A DNA stretch of 64,000 bases from positions 1,798,001 to 1,862,000 of the forward strand of contig NZ_CP149803.1 of the NCBI RefSeq assembly GCF_037943105.1, written 5' to 3'. Below are positions 42,265-53,600 of the stretch, in pieces; positions within the stretch are counted from its first letter, which is position 1; every line of letters begins with the position of its first letter. The notes below the pieces were generated by a model, which was not told the DNA's origin, ran no database searches, and saw only the letters and a list, made by a program, of their open reading frames with translations. The position numbers and the translations under genes were made by a program. Source of the DNA: Pseudomonas sp. TMP9. GTDB lineage: Bacteria; Pseudomonadota; Gammaproteobacteria; Pseudomonadales; Pseudomonadaceae.

Positions 42265-42297
42265 CGACACAACTTGGCGGAAGAAAGAGTCAGCATT

Positions 42298-44115
42298 CTA
42301 CTCACTGTGCAGTGCGGCATAAATCAACTCGGCGAGTTTTTTACTGATTGAGGGTGCTTTAGCAATTTCTTCGATACTGGCGCGGGACAACTCTTGCAGC
42401 CCACCAAAGTGATTGAGCAACTCACGCCGGCGCTTAGGTCCTACCCCTGCAACCTCCTCAAGCGTTGAGGTGCGGCGTGTTTTACCGCGGCGCGCACGGT
42501 GACCAGTGATAGCAAAACGGTGTGACTCATCGCGTATTTGCTGGATCAGGTGCAGGGCCGGAGAATTACCAGGCAAGGTAAACTCATGGGCAGCGTCATT
42601 CAGGTATAAAGTTTCCAGACCTGGTTTGCGGGTTGCGCCTTTGGCCACACCGAGCAGAATTAAGTCTGGCACGGCCAGCTCTTCCAGCACCTCGCGGGCC
42701 ATTGCCAGCTGGCCTTTGCCACCGTCGACCAAGAGAATATCGGGCAGCTTACCTTCGCCGTCTTTGATTTTGCTAAAACGCCGCGTGAGGGCTTGGTACA
42801 TAGCGGCGTAGTCATCGCCGGGGGTTATACCTTCAATATTGTAGCGGCGGTAATCAGACTTCAGCGGCCCTTCGGGGCCAAATACCACGCAGGAGGCAAC
42901 GGTCGCTTCACCACTGGAGTGGCTGATGTCGAAGCATTCCAGTCGCTGCGGCACTTCATCCATATCCAGCGCTTGAGCTAAGGCCTCAAATCGCGCGGTT
43001 ACGTGCTGCCGATTAGCCAAGCGCGCAGCCAGGGCTTGCTCGGCATTGGTCACTGCAAGCTGCTGCCAGCGCGCACGCGTACCACGCACACGGTAGCTGA
43101 TACTCAGCTCGCGGCCGCGCAGCTCATCAATTGCAGCAATCAGCACGGGGAAGTCTTCGTGCTGAGCATTGACGATCAGCTCGGTGGGCAGGTCGCGTTC
43201 TTGGCTGCTCAAATAATACTGCGCGAGGAAGGCCAGCAATACGCCGCTCACATCCTCCTCGATGGCCACTTGCGGGAAGAAGTTCTTGCTGCCCAGCACC
43301 CGCCCGCCGCGCACGCTGATTAGATGCACACAGGCACCGCCTGGATTGACCATGACTGCGACCACGTCGACGTCACCGGTGCCGCCCTCCATGCTCTGCT
43401 GATCTTGCACTCGGCGTAGCAGCGAAATTTGATCACGCATTGCCGCCGCACGCTCGAAGTCGAGATTGCCAGCCGCAGCTTGCATGCCGGTGGACAGTTC
43501 ATCAGTCAGGGCATTGCTGCGGCCTTCGAGGAACATCACCGAGTGGCGTACATCGTCGGCGTACTCGGCAGGCTCGACCAATCCAACACAAGGCGCCTTG
43601 CAGCGCTTGATCTGATATTGCAGGCAGGGTCGGGTACGATTTTTGTAAAAACTGTCCTCACACTGGCGCACAAAAAAGGTCTTCTGCAACAGGTTAAGGC
43701 TTTCGCGAATAGCGCCGGCGCTGGGGTACGGGCCAAAGTAACGGCCCTTCTGCTTTTTTGCGCCGCGGTGGATGCTCAACCGCGGAAAGTCTCCATCGGA
43801 AAGAAATACGTAGGGATAAGATTTATCGTCGCGCAACAGAATGTTGTAGGGCGGCCGCCACTCTTTGATCAGCGTCTGCTCAAGCAGCAACGCCTCAGTT
43901 TCGTTGGCGGTAATAGTGGTTTCGATCTGCGCAATCTTAGCCACCAAAGCGGCTGTCTTCGGCGCCAAACCATTTTGCCGAAAGTAACTGGCCAGGCGTT
44001 TTTTCAGGTGCTTGGCTTTGCCCACATAAAGCAGTTTGGCATCCGCGTCGAACATGCGGTAAACGCCAGGGCGACCGCTGCAGGTGGAGAGAAAGGCGCT
44101 TGAATCGAAGATCAT
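42298..44115 (-). CDS. uvrC: Excinuclease ABC subunit UvrC
   Basis: This 605-residue nuclease has an N-terminal GIY-YIG domain ([24 protein letters not shown]), a UvrB-interaction region near residue 210, an RNase H-like second nuclease domain ([32 protein letters not shown]) and C-terminal helix-hairpin-helix motifs ([18 protein letters not shown]). It cuts on both sides of DNA lesions. The start at 44115 gives the family length. It lies 10 bases downstream of gacA, a classical gamma-proteobacterial pair. Confidence 0.95.
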   Translation of the reverse strand: MIFDSSAFLSTCSGRPGVYRMFDADAKLLYVGKAKHLKKRLASYFRQNGLAPKTAALVAKIAQIETTITANETEALLLEQTLIKEWRPPYNILLRDDKSYPYVFLSDGDFPRLSIHRGAKKQKGRYFGPYPSAGAIRESLNLLQKTFFVRQCEDSFYKNRTRPCLQYQIKRCKAPCVGLVEPAEYADDVRHSVMFLEGRSNALTDELSTGMQAAAGNLDFERAAAMRDQISLLRRVQDQQSMEGGTGDVDVVAVMVNPGGACVHLISVRGGRVLGSKNFFPQVAIEEDVSGVLLAFLAQYYLSSQERDLPTELIVNAQHEDFPVLIAAIDELRGRELSISYRVRGTRARWQQLAVTNAEQALAARLANRQHVTARFEALAQALDMDEVPQRLECFDISHSSGEATVASCVVFGPEGPLKSDYRRYNIEGITPGDDYAAMYQALTRRFSKIKDGEGKLPDILLVDGGKGQLAMAREVLEELAVPDLILLGVAKGATRKPGLETLYLNDAAHEFTLPGNSPALHLIQQIRDESHRFAITGHRARRGKTRRTSTLEEVAGVGPKRRRELLNHFGGLQELSRASIEEIAKAPSISKKLAELIYAALHSE

Positions 44116-44125
44116 GCTGTCACTG

Positions 44126-44770
44126 TCAGCTGCCGGCATCAATCATGCCGTGGCGAACGGCCAGCAAAGCCAGTTCAACATCGCTGGTGATCGATAGTTT
44201 TTCGAAGATGCGATAGCGGTAGGTGTTCACTGTTTTCGGTGACAGGCATAGCTTGTCGGAAATCACCTGAACCTTCTGGCAGCCAGCGATCATCAAAGCG
44301 ATTTGAATTTCCCGCTCTGAAAGCAAATCAAAAGGTGAGTTGCTGCTTTGCGGCTGAAACGACTTAAGCGCCAATTGCTGAGCGATCTGCGGGCTGATGT
44401 ACCGCTGGCCACCAAATACCATACGGATTGCTTGGACCATTTCTTCCAGGGCAGCACCCTTGGTCAGGTAGCCCGCAGCGCCGGCTTGCAATAAACGCGT
44501 GGGGAATGGGTCTTCTTCACAAGCGGTGACGGCAAGCACTTTAAGATCAGGGTGACTGCGCGTCAGTTTGCGCGTTGCCTCAAGACCCCCGATACCCGGC
44601 ATCTTGATATCCATCAGCACAACGTCAGGCTTAAGCTCGCGGGCTTTTTTCAGCGACTCTTCGCCAGACTCAGCTTGACCCACGACGTGAAAACCGTCGA
44701 TGTCAGCCAGCATGCGGGTGATGCCAGTGCGTACGAGGTCATGGTCATCAACAACGAGCACTTTAATCAC
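44126..44770 (-). CDS. gacA: Response regulator GacA
   Basis: This 214-residue NarL/FixJ-type regulator has a receiver domain with the phosphorylated Asp54 in [10 protein letters not shown], and a C-terminal LuxR-type HTH ([40 protein letters not shown]). With the sensor GacS it drives the small RNAs of the Rsm system that control secondary metabolism and biofilm. The linkage to uvrC is diagnostic. Confidence 0.95.
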   Translation of the reverse strand: MIKVLVVDDHDLVRTGITRMLADIDGFHVVGQAESGEESLKKARELKPDVVLMDIKMPGIGGLEATRKLTRSHPDLKVLAVTACEEDPFPTRLLQAGAAGYLTKGAALEEMVQAIRMVFGGQRYISPQIAQQLALKSFQPQSSNSPFDLLSEREIQIALMIAGCQKVQVISDKLCLSPKTVNTYRYRIFEKLSITSDVELALLAVRHGMIDAGS

Positions 44771-44914
44771 GCGTCACCCCGTTTCGAATCAGTTGCTAAC
44801 TGCGACTGGTTGGGTTGCACAGCTGAAGAATTTACTAAAAATCAGCTTGACGCATGGCCGTCAAAAAGCAAGCGCCAATTAAGTTTGGCACTGCCACTGA
44901 CGGCATAAAGAATA

Positions 44915-45004
44915 TGGCGGAAGCGGTGAGATTCGAACTCACGGAAGAGTCTCCCCTTCGACGGTTTTCAAGACCGTTGCATTCAACCGCTCTGCCACGC
45001 TTCC
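44915..45004 (-). tRNA. tRNA-Ser (UGA)
   Basis: A 90-base tRNA with acceptor GGAAGCG/CGCTTCC, anticodon loop CTTGAAA (TGA), long variable arm and encoded CCA. It stands alone between gacA and the YccA gene. Confidence 0.96.
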
Positions 45005-45135
45005 GGCGTTTGCGGGCGGCAATCTTACCCGAACGCAACACGCTGTCAAACACTGCGTATAGGTTCAATGCATCGCTCTGCTATTATCTGTCTGAATTTG
45101 GTTACGCAACCATCAGCCACCACAGGAGTGTCGCC

Positions 45136-45804
45136 ATGAACGAACAGAATTATGCACTTGACCACAGTCAGGTCGAGCAGCAAGAAGTCAGCCGCGTGCT
45201 GCGCAACACTTACGGCCTGTTAGCCATCACGCTGGCCTTCAGCGGATTAGTGGCTTATATGGCGCAACGCGCCAACGTGCCTTACCCGAACATTTTTGTG
45301 GTACTGATCGGTTTTTACGGCCTGTTTTTCCTTACCGCAAAGTTGCGTAATTCGGCTTGGGGCCTGGTTTCAACCCTCGCACTCACCGGCTTCATGGGTT
45401 ACACGCTAGGCCCAATCCTTAATCGCTACATGGGAATGGCTAATGGAGCTGAGGTCGTCAGCTCCGCATTCGCCATGACGGCGCTGGTGTTCTGCGGCCT
45501 GTCCGCTTACGTGTTGACCACTCGTAAAGACATGAGCTTTCTCAGTGGCTTTATCACAGCAGGATTTTTTGTCTTGCTGGGCGCGATGGTTGCTGGCTTC
45601 TTCTTCCAGATTAGCGGCCTGCAATTGGCGATCAGCGCAGGGTTTGTTCTGTTCTCGTCGGCCTGCATCCTGTTCCAAACCAGTGCCATCATTCATGGCG
45701 GCGAGCGCAACTACATCATGGCCACCATCAGCCTGTATGTATCGATCTACAACCTGTTTATCAGCCTGTTGCAGATTCTAGGCATCATGGGCAGCAGCGA
45801 CTGA
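45136..45804 (+). CDS. yccA: Bax inhibitor-1/YccA family membrane protein
   Basis: This 222-residue protein has seven predicted helices and BI-1 family features ([43 protein letters not shown]). E. coli YccA inhibits the FtsH protease toward SecY. CAGGAG 8 bases before 45136 fixes the start; the frame extends over 90 codons upstream through the tRNA without coding character. The order yccA-tusDCBE is shared across pseudomonads. Confidence 0.88.
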   Translation: MNEQNYALDHSQVEQQEVSRVLRNTYGLLAITLAFSGLVAYMAQRANVPYPNIFVVLIGFYGLFFLTAKLRNSAWGLVSTLALTGFMGYTLGPILNRYMGMANGAEVVSSAFAMTALVFCGLSAYVLTTRKDMSFLSGFITAGFFVLLGAMVAGFFFQISGLQLAISAGFVLFSSACILFQTSAIIHGGERNYIMATISLYVSIYNLFISLLQILGIMGSSD

Positions 45805-45820
45805 TCACACAGCTGTGAAG

Positions 45821-45842
45821 GCCCGCCCCGGCGGGCTTTTTT
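45821..45842 (+). terminator. Terminator after yccA
   Basis: GCCCGCC-CC-GGCGGGC is followed by six T residues, 17 bases past the stop. It separates yccA from the tus operon. Confidence 0.9.
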
Positions 45843-45984
45843 ACGTCTGCTTATCACGTGAATCACTCATTTCTTGTTCGGCGCAGGGTGTTGATAATCA
45901 CTGCTGATGTTTTTATCAACCTGCTACGCGCATCTTGATGGCTCAAGCTTTATCATTCTGCAAAATCAGCCCACTAGGCTCGCC

Positions 45985-46377
45985 ATGAAGTTCGCCATCG
46001 CCCTGTTCTCCCCTGCTCATGCGCCCTCCTCGCGGCGCGCCTTGCGTTTTGCTCAGGCGGCATTGGCGGGCGGGCATGAAATCGTGCGGTTGTTTTTCTA
46101 TCAGGAGGGTGTTCACAGCGCCTCGAGTAATGTGGTCTTTGCTCAGGATGAACTAGACATAACCCGTGAGTGGCGTGAATGGGTGCACGCTCAGCAGTTA
46201 GATGCCGTGGTGTGTATCGCCGCGGCCTTACGCCGTGGCGTATTGAACGCTGAGGAAGCCCAGCGGTATTCACGCCCAGCCGCCAATTTGGATGCACCTT
46301 GGGCGCTTTCCGGGCTCGGCCAACTGCATGAAGCGACGCAATTAGCGGATCGCTTAGTCTGCTTTGGAGGCCCTTAA
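45985..46377 (+). CDS. tusD: Sulfur relay protein TusD
   Basis: This 130-residue DsrE-family protein is the sulfur-accepting subunit of the TusBCD heterohexamer that passes persulfide from TusA to TusE. The active cysteine should be the one in DAVVCIAAALRRGV near residue 78. It starts at ATG 45985. It is the first of a tightly packed tusDCBE operon. Confidence 0.88.
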   Translation: MKFAIALFSPAHAPSSRRALRFAQAALAGGHEIVRLFFYQEGVHSASSNVVFAQDELDITREWREWVHAQQLDAVVCIAAALRRGVLNAEEAQRYSRPAANLDAPWALSGLGQLHEATQLADRLVCFGGP

Positions 46378-46378
46378 G

Positions 46379-46738
46379 ATGAGTAAGTCGCTGCTAATCA
46401 TCAGTCGGCAAGCGCCTTGGGCGGGGCCAAGTGCTCGGGAGGCACTGGATATTGCACTAGCCGGGGGTGCTTTTGATCTGCCCATTGGCATGTTGTTTCT
46501 GGATGATGGCGTACTGCAATTGAGCGCCTTGCAGTTGCCCGCTCGCTTGCAGCAAAAAGACCTCAGCGCCAATCTCCAAGCGTTGCCGATGTTTGGCGTA
46601 GAAGCGCTCTATGTCTCCCAGCGCAGCTTGGTAGAACGCGGTTTACCTGAGCAGCCCAGTATTATTGCCACACAACCTCTGGACGATGCTGAGATCAGCG
46701 CGTTGATTGACCGTTACGACCAGGTGATTACGCTCTAA
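46379..46738 (+). CDS. tusC: Sulfur relay protein TusC
   Basis: This 119-residue DsrF-like protein begins one base after the tusD stop. Features are LLIISRQAPWAGPSAREALDIALAGG and a hydrophobic MLFLDDGVLQL segment. It is a structural partner in TusBCD and has no catalytic cysteine. Confidence 0.87.
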   Translation: MSKSLLIISRQAPWAGPSAREALDIALAGGAFDLPIGMLFLDDGVLQLSALQLPARLQQKDLSANLQALPMFGVEALYVSQRSLVERGLPEQPSIIATQPLDDAEISALIDRYDQVITL

Positions 46739-47037
46739 TGGCTACCTTGCACGTGCTCTCTCATTCCCCCTTTACCGACAGCCGCCTGAGCAGTTGCCTG
46801 CGTATTCTCGGCGGCCAGGATGCCCTGCTGTTATGCGGCGATGCGGTGTATGCCTTGCAGGCTGGCAGCGCACAATGGCTAGCGCTTGAGCTGATGCCTG
46901 AGCGCATTCGGCTGTACGCCTTAGATGAAGACGTTAGGGCCCGTGGGCTTGCGTCGCCACCCCGGCTGACCATGGTCGATTATTCAGGTTTTGTGGCACT
47001 CAGCTGTCAATACGACAAAGTGAACACGTGGCTATGA
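46738..47037 (+). CDS. tusB: Sulfur relay protein TusB
   Basis: This 99-residue DsrH-like subunit overlaps the tusC stop by one base (TAATG). It ends with the typical DYSGFVALSCQYDKVNTWL tail. Confidence 0.87.
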   Translation: MATLHVLSHSPFTDSRLSSCLRILGGQDALLLCGDAVYALQAGSAQWLALELMPERIRLYALDEDVRARGLASPPRLTMVDYSGFVALSCQYDKVNTWL

Positions 47038-47369
47038 GCCTGCTGGATGTTGAAGGACGCAGCCTCGCGCTGGATAAAGATGGCTATCTGCTCACATTGA
47101 CGGATTGGTCTGAGGCCACGGCCGGGGTGTTAGCGCAGCGCGAAGGGATTAGCCTAAGCCCCGAGCACTGGGAAATTCTAATTCTGGTGCGCAGCTTTTA
47201 TGACCAATTTCAGCTGTCACCCGCTAATCGGCCCTTGATCAAATTTATTGCAAGCACACTCGGCCCTGAAAAAGGCAACAGCCTTCACCTCAATCGCCTG
47301 TTCAATGGCGCTCCTGCCAAACTCGCCGCCAAGCTGGCGGGCCTGCCTAAGCCGACCAATTGCCTATGA
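47034..47369 (+). CDS. tusE: Sulfur relay protein TusE (DsrC family)
   Basis: This protein of about 111 residues has the DsrC/TusE pattern: GISLSPEHWEILILVRSFYDQFQLSP in the middle and a C-terminal GLPKPTNCL with the penultimate sulfur-carrying cysteine. It receives sulfur from TusBCD and delivers it to MnmA on tRNA. The start overlaps the tusB stop; a GTG at 47028 is an alternative. Confidence 0.9.
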   Translation: MSLLDVEGRSLALDKDGYLLTLTDWSEATAGVLAQREGISLSPEHWEILILVRSFYDQFQLSPANRPLIKFIASTLGPEKGNSLHLNRLFNGAPAKLAAKLAGLPKPTNCL

Positions 47370-48361
47370 AGCCCATCAATCTCGTCACACCCGCAGAGCA
47401 TCCATTTGCCCAATTTGTGCGCATCTTAGGTAAAGGTAAGCGCGGCGCACGCAACCTAACCCGCGAGGAAGCTCGCGCAGCGATGGGCATGTTGCTCGAT
47501 GGTCAAACTGAGGAAAGCCAACTGGGTGCGTTTCTGATGCTGCTGCGGCACAAGGAAGAGAGCGCCGAAGAAATGGCCGGCTTTGCCGAAGCCGTGCGTG
47601 CGCGTTTAAAGGCGCCGCCTATCCCGGTGGATCTGGACTGGCCGAGCTATGCCGGTAAAAAACGCCACCTGCCCTGGTTTTTGCTGGCAGCCAAAGCGCT
47701 CGCCAATGGCGGTACTCGCATTCTGCTGCACGGCGGTGGTCCGCACACCGCCGGGCGCATGTACAGCGAGCAGCTGCTCGACACCCTGCGTATCCCGTTG
47801 TGCCGTAATTGGCAAAGCGTCGAGCACGCGCTGAATCAACAGCAGTTGGCGTTTATCCCGCTGGGCGATTGGATGCCGCAACTGCAGGGCATGATCGACC
47901 TGCGCAATATTCTCGGCCTGCGCTCACCGATCCATTCTCTGGCGCGCATCCTCAATCCGCTGGGTGCACGTTGCGGTTTGCAAAGCATCTTCCATCCCGG
48001 TTATCAGGCCGTGCACCGTGAGGCCAGCCAATTGCTAGGCGACAGCGCCATAGTAATTAAGGGTGACGGCGGCGAGATCGAGATCAACCCGGACGTTACC
48101 AGCCACCTGTACGGTACGGCCAATGGCGTTAATTGGGATGAAGAATGGCCGGCGCTTTCAGCCCTTCGCCACGTCAAGCCGCCGTCCTTGCAAGCCGCTC
48201 ACCTAGCGGCGTTTTGGCGCGGTGAAGTGGCCGATGAATATGGGCAACTGGCTGTGATTAGCACAGTCGCCTTAGGGTTGCGCGCACTCGGTGAATCGCG
48301 TGAAAGCGCCCTGCAGCGAGCCGAGCAGCTTTGGGCTGGGCGTGATCAAAGCCTGGTTTGA
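47366..48361 (+). CDS. ybiB: YbiB/TrpD2-type glycosyltransferase-like DNA-binding protein
   Basis: This protein of about 331 residues resembles anthranilate phosphoribosyltransferase ([39 protein letters not shown]) but lacks trp operon context. The related YbiB (TrpD2) binds nucleic acids and is SOS-linked in E. coli. It overlaps tusE by 4 bases, so it belongs to the same transcript, and is convergent with cysG with a 16-base overlap. Confidence 0.83.
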   Translation: MKPINLVTPAEHPFAQFVRILGKGKRGARNLTREEARAAMGMLLDGQTEESQLGAFLMLLRHKEESAEEMAGFAEAVRARLKAPPIPVDLDWPSYAGKKRHLPWFLLAAKALANGGTRILLHGGGPHTAGRMYSEQLLDTLRIPLCRNWQSVEHALNQQQLAFIPLGDWMPQLQGMIDLRNILGLRSPIHSLARILNPLGARCGLQSIFHPGYQAVHREASQLLGDSAIVIKGDGGEIEINPDVTSHLYGTANGVNWDEEWPALSALRHVKPPSLQAAHLAAFWRGEVADEYGQLAVISTVALGLRALGESRESALQRAEQLWAGRDQSLV

Positions 48362-49740
48362 GCATCCTCAAACCAGGCCAGTTTCTCACGTAGCTGTACC
48401 ACTTCACCAACGATCACTAGGGTCGGTGCTCGTACTTCGTGCTGCGCAACTAATTCAGCCAAATTAGCTAGTGTGCCGGTAAACACCCGCTGATTCTGCG
48501 TGGTGCCCTGCTGTATCAAGGCGGCAGGTGTCGTCGCTGCTCGGCCATGAGCGATTAACTGCTGGCAAATCATGGGCAGCCCGACCAGGCCCATGTAAAA
48601 CACTAAAGTCTGAGTCGGCGTCGTCAGCTCGCTCCACGGTAAATCACTGCTACCGTCTTTCAGGTGCCCAGTGACAAAGCGCACAGACTGCGCGTGATCG
48701 CGATGCGTCAGTGGAATGCCCGCATAGGCCGCGCAGCCTGAAGCAGCGGTAATACCCGGCACCACTTGGAACGGAATGCCATGGGCCGCCAGCTCTTCGA
48801 TTTCCTCGCCGCCGCGGCCGAAAATAAACGGATCACCGCCCTTAAGGCGCAGCACGCGCTTGCCTTCTTTAGCCAATGTCACCAAGCGCTGATTGATTTG
48901 GTCCTGCGGCAGCGCATGTTCGGCCCGCTGTTTACCCACATAAATGCGCTCAGCATCGCGGCGGCATAACTCAATAATGGCTGGTGCTACCAACCGGTCA
49001 TAGAGCACCACATCAGCTTGTTGCATCAATCGTAAGGCGCGAAAGGTCAACAAGTCAGGGTCGCCTGGGCCTGCACCCACGAGGTACACCTCACCCAGCG
49101 TACGCGGCGCGATACCGGCAATTTTTTCTTCCAAAAGGCGCTGACCTTCCTGCAGTTTGCCGGCAAAAACGCTTTCGGCCACTTGGCCTTGGAACACATC
49201 TTCCCAGAACACCCGGCGCCGCTGCACATCCGGGAATAGTCCTTTGACTTGAGCACGGAAGCGCTTGGCCAAACCGGCTAATTGCCCATAGGTTGCGGGT
49301 ATCCAGGTTTCGATTTTGGCGCGAATCAGGCGTGCCAGCACCGGCGCATCGCCGCCACTGGTGATTGCCACGATCAGCGGTGAGCGATCGACAATAGCCG
49401 GAAAAATCACGCTACACAGCTTGGGCGAGTCGACCACATTGACGGGGATAAACAAGGCTTGGGCTTCAACTGAAATTCGCGCGTTCAACGGCTCATCATC
49501 GGTGGCGGCAATAATCAGCACCACGCCGTTGAGGTCAGTTGTCTGATAATCGCGCAGCACTATTTCGCCGTTGCCCGCCAAGGCCATTTCACGCAATTCA
49601 TCACGAATCTCGGGCGCCACAACCCGCAGTCGCGCGCCGGCATCACGCAATAAACGCGACTTACGCACGGCGACTTCGCCGCCCCCAACCACTAATACCA
49701 GACGATCCTGCAGGTTGTGGAACAGGGGCAGAAAATCCAT
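48346..49740 (-). CDS. cysG: Siroheme synthase CysG
   Basis: This 464-residue trifunctional enzyme makes siroheme for sulfite and nitrite reductases. The N-terminal dehydrogenase/ferrochelatase part has [15 protein letters not shown] near residue 15. The C-terminal uroporphyrinogen methyltransferase part has [19 protein letters not shown] near residue 218 and the SAM site [12 protein letters not shown]. The start at 49740 (Met-Asp-Phe-Leu-Pro) matches the family; a longer frame runs 9 codons upstream. Confidence 0.95.
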   Translation of the reverse strand: MDFLPLFHNLQDRLVLVVGGGEVAVRKSRLLRDAGARLRVVAPEIRDELREMALAGNGEIVLRDYQTTDLNGVVLIIAATDDEPLNARISVEAQALFIPVNVVDSPKLCSVIFPAIVDRSPLIVAITSGGDAPVLARLIRAKIETWIPATYGQLAGLAKRFRAQVKGLFPDVQRRRVFWEDVFQGQVAESVFAGKLQEGQRLLEEKIAGIAPRTLGEVYLVGAGPGDPDLLTFRALRLMQQADVVLYDRLVAPAIIELCRRDAERIYVGKQRAEHALPQDQINQRLVTLAKEGKRVLRLKGGDPFIFGRGGEEIEELAAHGIPFQVVPGITAASGCAAYAGIPLTHRDHAQSVRFVTGHLKDGSSDLPWSELTTPTQTLVFYMGLVGLPMICQQLIAHGRAATTPAALIQQGTTQNQRVFTGTLANLAELVAQHEVRAPTLVIVGEVVQLREKLAWFEDAQTRL

Positions 49741-49768
49741 GACACACACTCTCGATCGGCTAAACAAA

Positions 49769-49792
49769 ACGGGGCGGCTTTGGCCGCCCCGT
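49769..49792 (-). terminator. Terminator of serS
   Basis: ACGGGGCGGC-TTTG-GCCGCCCCGT is a perfect 10-bp stem. On the minus strand it is followed by TTTTG. It ends the serS transcript just before cysG. Confidence 0.88.
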
Positions 49793-49813
49793 CACAGGTA
49801 ACTGAAATCCGGG

Positions 49814-51103
<1,290 letters not shown>

Positions 51104-51213
51104 TCAACACAACACAAGGGTTTGCATGGCCGTGGCCATGGCGCGCAATGCCGCGCAGTTTAAGGCTTTAACTGGGTCGCGTGCCACATTGCGCGCCATT
51201 GACATGGCTGCTG

Positions 51214-51588
51214 CTAAAGGCGCGCCAGGGCAAAACCGGCCCAAACGGCGAGCACGCCGCCGACCACGCTGCACAGTAGATAGACGAATGCTTCATTGTG
51301 ACGGCCGCTTTCAAACAGCTTGAGCAACTCCAGGCTGAATGAGGAAAAAGTAGTGAAGCCGCCGAGCAGGCCAATGATCAAACCGCTGCGCAACTCGATG
51401 GGCAGATCACTGCGCAGCAGGAATAAGCCTGACAGTAAACCGATCAGCAGGCAGCCAATAATGTTGACGGTAAAGGTGCCCAAATAAAAATGCCGCGGCC
51501 ACTGCCCGGCGACCCAACTGGCAGTGAGAAAACGCAACACAGAGCCCACCGCTCCGCCGAGGGCGACGGCTAACGCTACACGAATCAT
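51214..51588 (-). CDS. crcB: Fluoride channel CrcB/Fluc
   Basis: This 124-residue protein has four membrane helices and the family features [15 protein letters not shown] near the N terminus and [11 protein letters not shown] with the pore Asn. Two copies form a dual-topology fluoride exporter. It overlaps rarA by 4 bases, so no fluoride riboswitch can sit directly before it; expression should follow rarA. Confidence 0.92.
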   Translation of the reverse strand: MIRVALAVALGGAVGSVLRFLTASWVAGQWPRHFYLGTFTVNIIGCLLIGLLSGLFLLRSDLPIELRSGLIIGLLGGFTTFSSFSLELLKLFESGRHNEAFVYLLCSVVGGVLAVWAGFALARL

Positions 51589-52910
51589 GGCTTTCTCCGC
51601 TGGCGAGGGCTATTGCGGTCCTGATTTTTCAAATGCTGCAGCTTGTCGCGAATCTTTAGCTCCAAGCCACGCGGCACTGGCTGGTAATACTCGCGTGGTT
51701 CAAAGGTGTCGGGGAAGTAATCCTCACCCGCCGCATAAGCCTCAGGCTCATCGTGGGCATAGCGGTATTCGTCGCCATAGCCCAGCTCCTTCATCAATTT
51801 GGTCGGGGCGTTGCGCAGATGCAGAGGGACTTCCTGCGAGCCGTGTTCGGCCGCGTCGCGCATAGCGGCGTTGAAGGCGTTGTACACCGCATTACTTTTC
51901 GGCGCGCAGGCCAAGTAGACAATTGCCTGAGCCACCGCCAATTCGCCTTCAGGACTGCCCAGGCGCTCCTGCACGTCCCAAGCATTTAGGCACAGGGTTA
52001 GGGCGCGAGGGTCAGCATTGCCAATATCTTCGCTGGCCATACGCACCACGCGTCGCGCGATGTACAGCGGGTCACAGCCGCCATCGAGCATGCGTGCAAA
52101 CCAGTACAGCGCCCCGTCTGGGCTGGAGCCACGTACAGATTTATGCAACGCTGAGATTTGGTCGTAGAACGCTTCACCGCCCTTATCAAAACGCCGGCGG
52201 GTGTCGCCAAGTAGATTGAGCAGCAACTCGCTGCCAATCTCGCGGCCGTCTTCGACTAAGTCAGCGGCGTTTTCGAGAAAATTCAGCAAGCGACGGCCGT
52301 CGCCATCGGCAGCGGCCTGGAGGATTTTGAAGCTTTCCTCAGGCAAGCTGAGTTGGCGCTCGCCCAGGCCTTTCGGGTCGCTCAGCGCGCGCTCGACCAG
52401 CTTGCGCAGCGCGCTTTCGTCGAGACTTTTAAGCACATACACGCGGGCGCGCGAAAGCAAGGCGTTGTTCAGCTCAAACGAGGGGTTTTCTGTGGTGGCG
52501 CCGATAAAAATCAGCGTGCCGTCTTCCACGTAGGGCAGAAATGCATCTTGTTGGGACTTGTTGAAACGGTGCACTTCATCGACGAACAGAATGGTCTGGC
52601 GGCCATATTGCGCAGCATGCTGTTGGGCAATTTCCACGGCTTGCCGGATTTCTTTAACCCCGGACAGCACAGCAGAAATCGTCTCAAAATGCGCATCAGA
52701 CACCTGCGCCAAGAGCCGCGCCAAGGTGGTTTTACCAACGCCAGGCGGGCCCCAAAAGATCATTGAGTGCAGCGCACCCTGCTCCAATGCTTCGCGTAAC
52801 GGCTTGCCGCGAGCCAGCAGGTGCTCTTGGCCGACGTACTCATCCAGGCTGGCCGCACGTAAGCGTGCAGCCAAGGGTTGAGCGACGGGGGCCTTGCGAA
52901 ATAGATCCAT
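51585..52910 (-). CDS. rarA: Replication-associated recombination protein RarA (MgsA)
   Basis: This 441-residue AAA+ ATPase has Walker [14 protein letters not shown] near residue 56, Walker [22 protein letters not shown] and sensor-1 [14 protein letters not shown]. The C-terminal MgsA tetramerisation domain follows residue 250 ([21 protein letters not shown]). It acts at stalled replication forks. It lies 34 bases after lolA in the lolA-rarA-crcB run. Confidence 0.94.
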   Translation of the reverse strand: MDLFRKAPVAQPLAARLRAASLDEYVGQEHLLARGKPLREALEQGALHSMIFWGPPGVGKTTLARLLAQVSDAHFETISAVLSGVKEIRQAVEIAQQHAAQYGRQTILFVDEVHRFNKSQQDAFLPYVEDGTLIFIGATTENPSFELNNALLSRARVYVLKSLDESALRKLVERALSDPKGLGERQLSLPEESFKILQAAADGDGRRLLNFLENAADLVEDGREIGSELLLNLLGDTRRRFDKGGEAFYDQISALHKSVRGSSPDGALYWFARMLDGGCDPLYIARRVVRMASEDIGNADPRALTLCLNAWDVQERLGSPEGELAVAQAIVYLACAPKSNAVYNAFNAAMRDAAEHGSQEVPLHLRNAPTKLMKELGYGDEYRYAHDEPEAYAAGEDYFPDTFEPREYYQPVPRGLELKIRDKLQHLKNQDRNSPRQRRKP

Positions 52911-52944
52911 GACGGCGTTTTAAAATCTCGTGCTCTTAGGCTTT

Positions 52945-53571
52945 TTACTCTTGAATCACGTCCGTGCCGGCCGGGATCTCAAACGTGAACTGCGCATCGT
53001 CCTGCGGCTCATTCATTTTCACGCTGAGGAAAAGAATGTTGGTGCGTTGACCGATACTGTCGATCAGCTGCATATCGTTGAGCACCTTGTTACGAAACGA
53101 CAGACGCAGGCTGTCGAACAGGGTGTCTTTAGATTTTGGTTTAAGAATGAAATCGACCACATTGCCGCCTTCTTTGTGGCTGATTTCGAAGTTCTCACGA
53201 ATTTTTGAAACGTCACCAGAAAGCAACAACGCTGGGGTGTGGGTCAAGCGCTGATCCAACGTCTGGATGGTCACTTGCTGCAAGTCCGGGTCATACAGCC
53301 AGACTTTCTCACCGTTGGAGACCAGTAACTGCTCCATCGGAGCATCAGTGTGCCAGCGAAACAAGCCCGGGCGCTTGAGCGCAAGTTGGCCTGAAGTTTC
53401 CTGCAGCTGGGTGCCGCTGCCGTCTAAGGTCAGCTGGGAAAAACGCGCCGTAATGGTCTGCGCTTGGTTGAGCAGCTCGGTTAAGCGCTGCACCGCCACT
53501 TCGTCGTCAGCCATAGCGGCCACGCTGGTAAGACTTAATACGCTCAGCAACAACATGCGAATCAGGCGCAT
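52945..53571 (-). CDS. lolA: Outer-membrane lipoprotein carrier LolA
   Basis: This 208-residue periplasmic protein has a signal peptide [24 protein letters not shown]. The mature part has LolA features such as [16 protein letters not shown] and [27 protein letters not shown] (residues 60-90). It ferries lipoproteins such as MexE-type and DUF3080 ones between LolCDE and LolB. AGGAG before 53571 sets the start. It lies 29 bases downstream of ftsK. Confidence 0.94.
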   Translation of the reverse strand: MRLIRMLLLSVLSLTSVAAMADDEVAVQRLTELLNQAQTITARFSQLTLDGSGTQLQETSGQLALKRPGLFRWHTDAPMEQLLVSNGEKVWLYDPDLQQVTIQTLDQRLTHTPALLLSGDVSKIRENFEISHKEGGNVVDFILKPKSKDTLFDSLRLSFRNKVLNDMQLIDSIGQRTNILFLSVKMNEPQDDAQFTFEIPAGTDVIQE

Positions 53572-53600
53572 GGGACTCCTTATCAATTCAGGGCGAGGCT

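Noticed and set aside
51589..52944. Fluoride riboswitch for crcB
   Set aside because: crcB overlaps the end of rarA, leaving no untranslated leader for a riboswitch.
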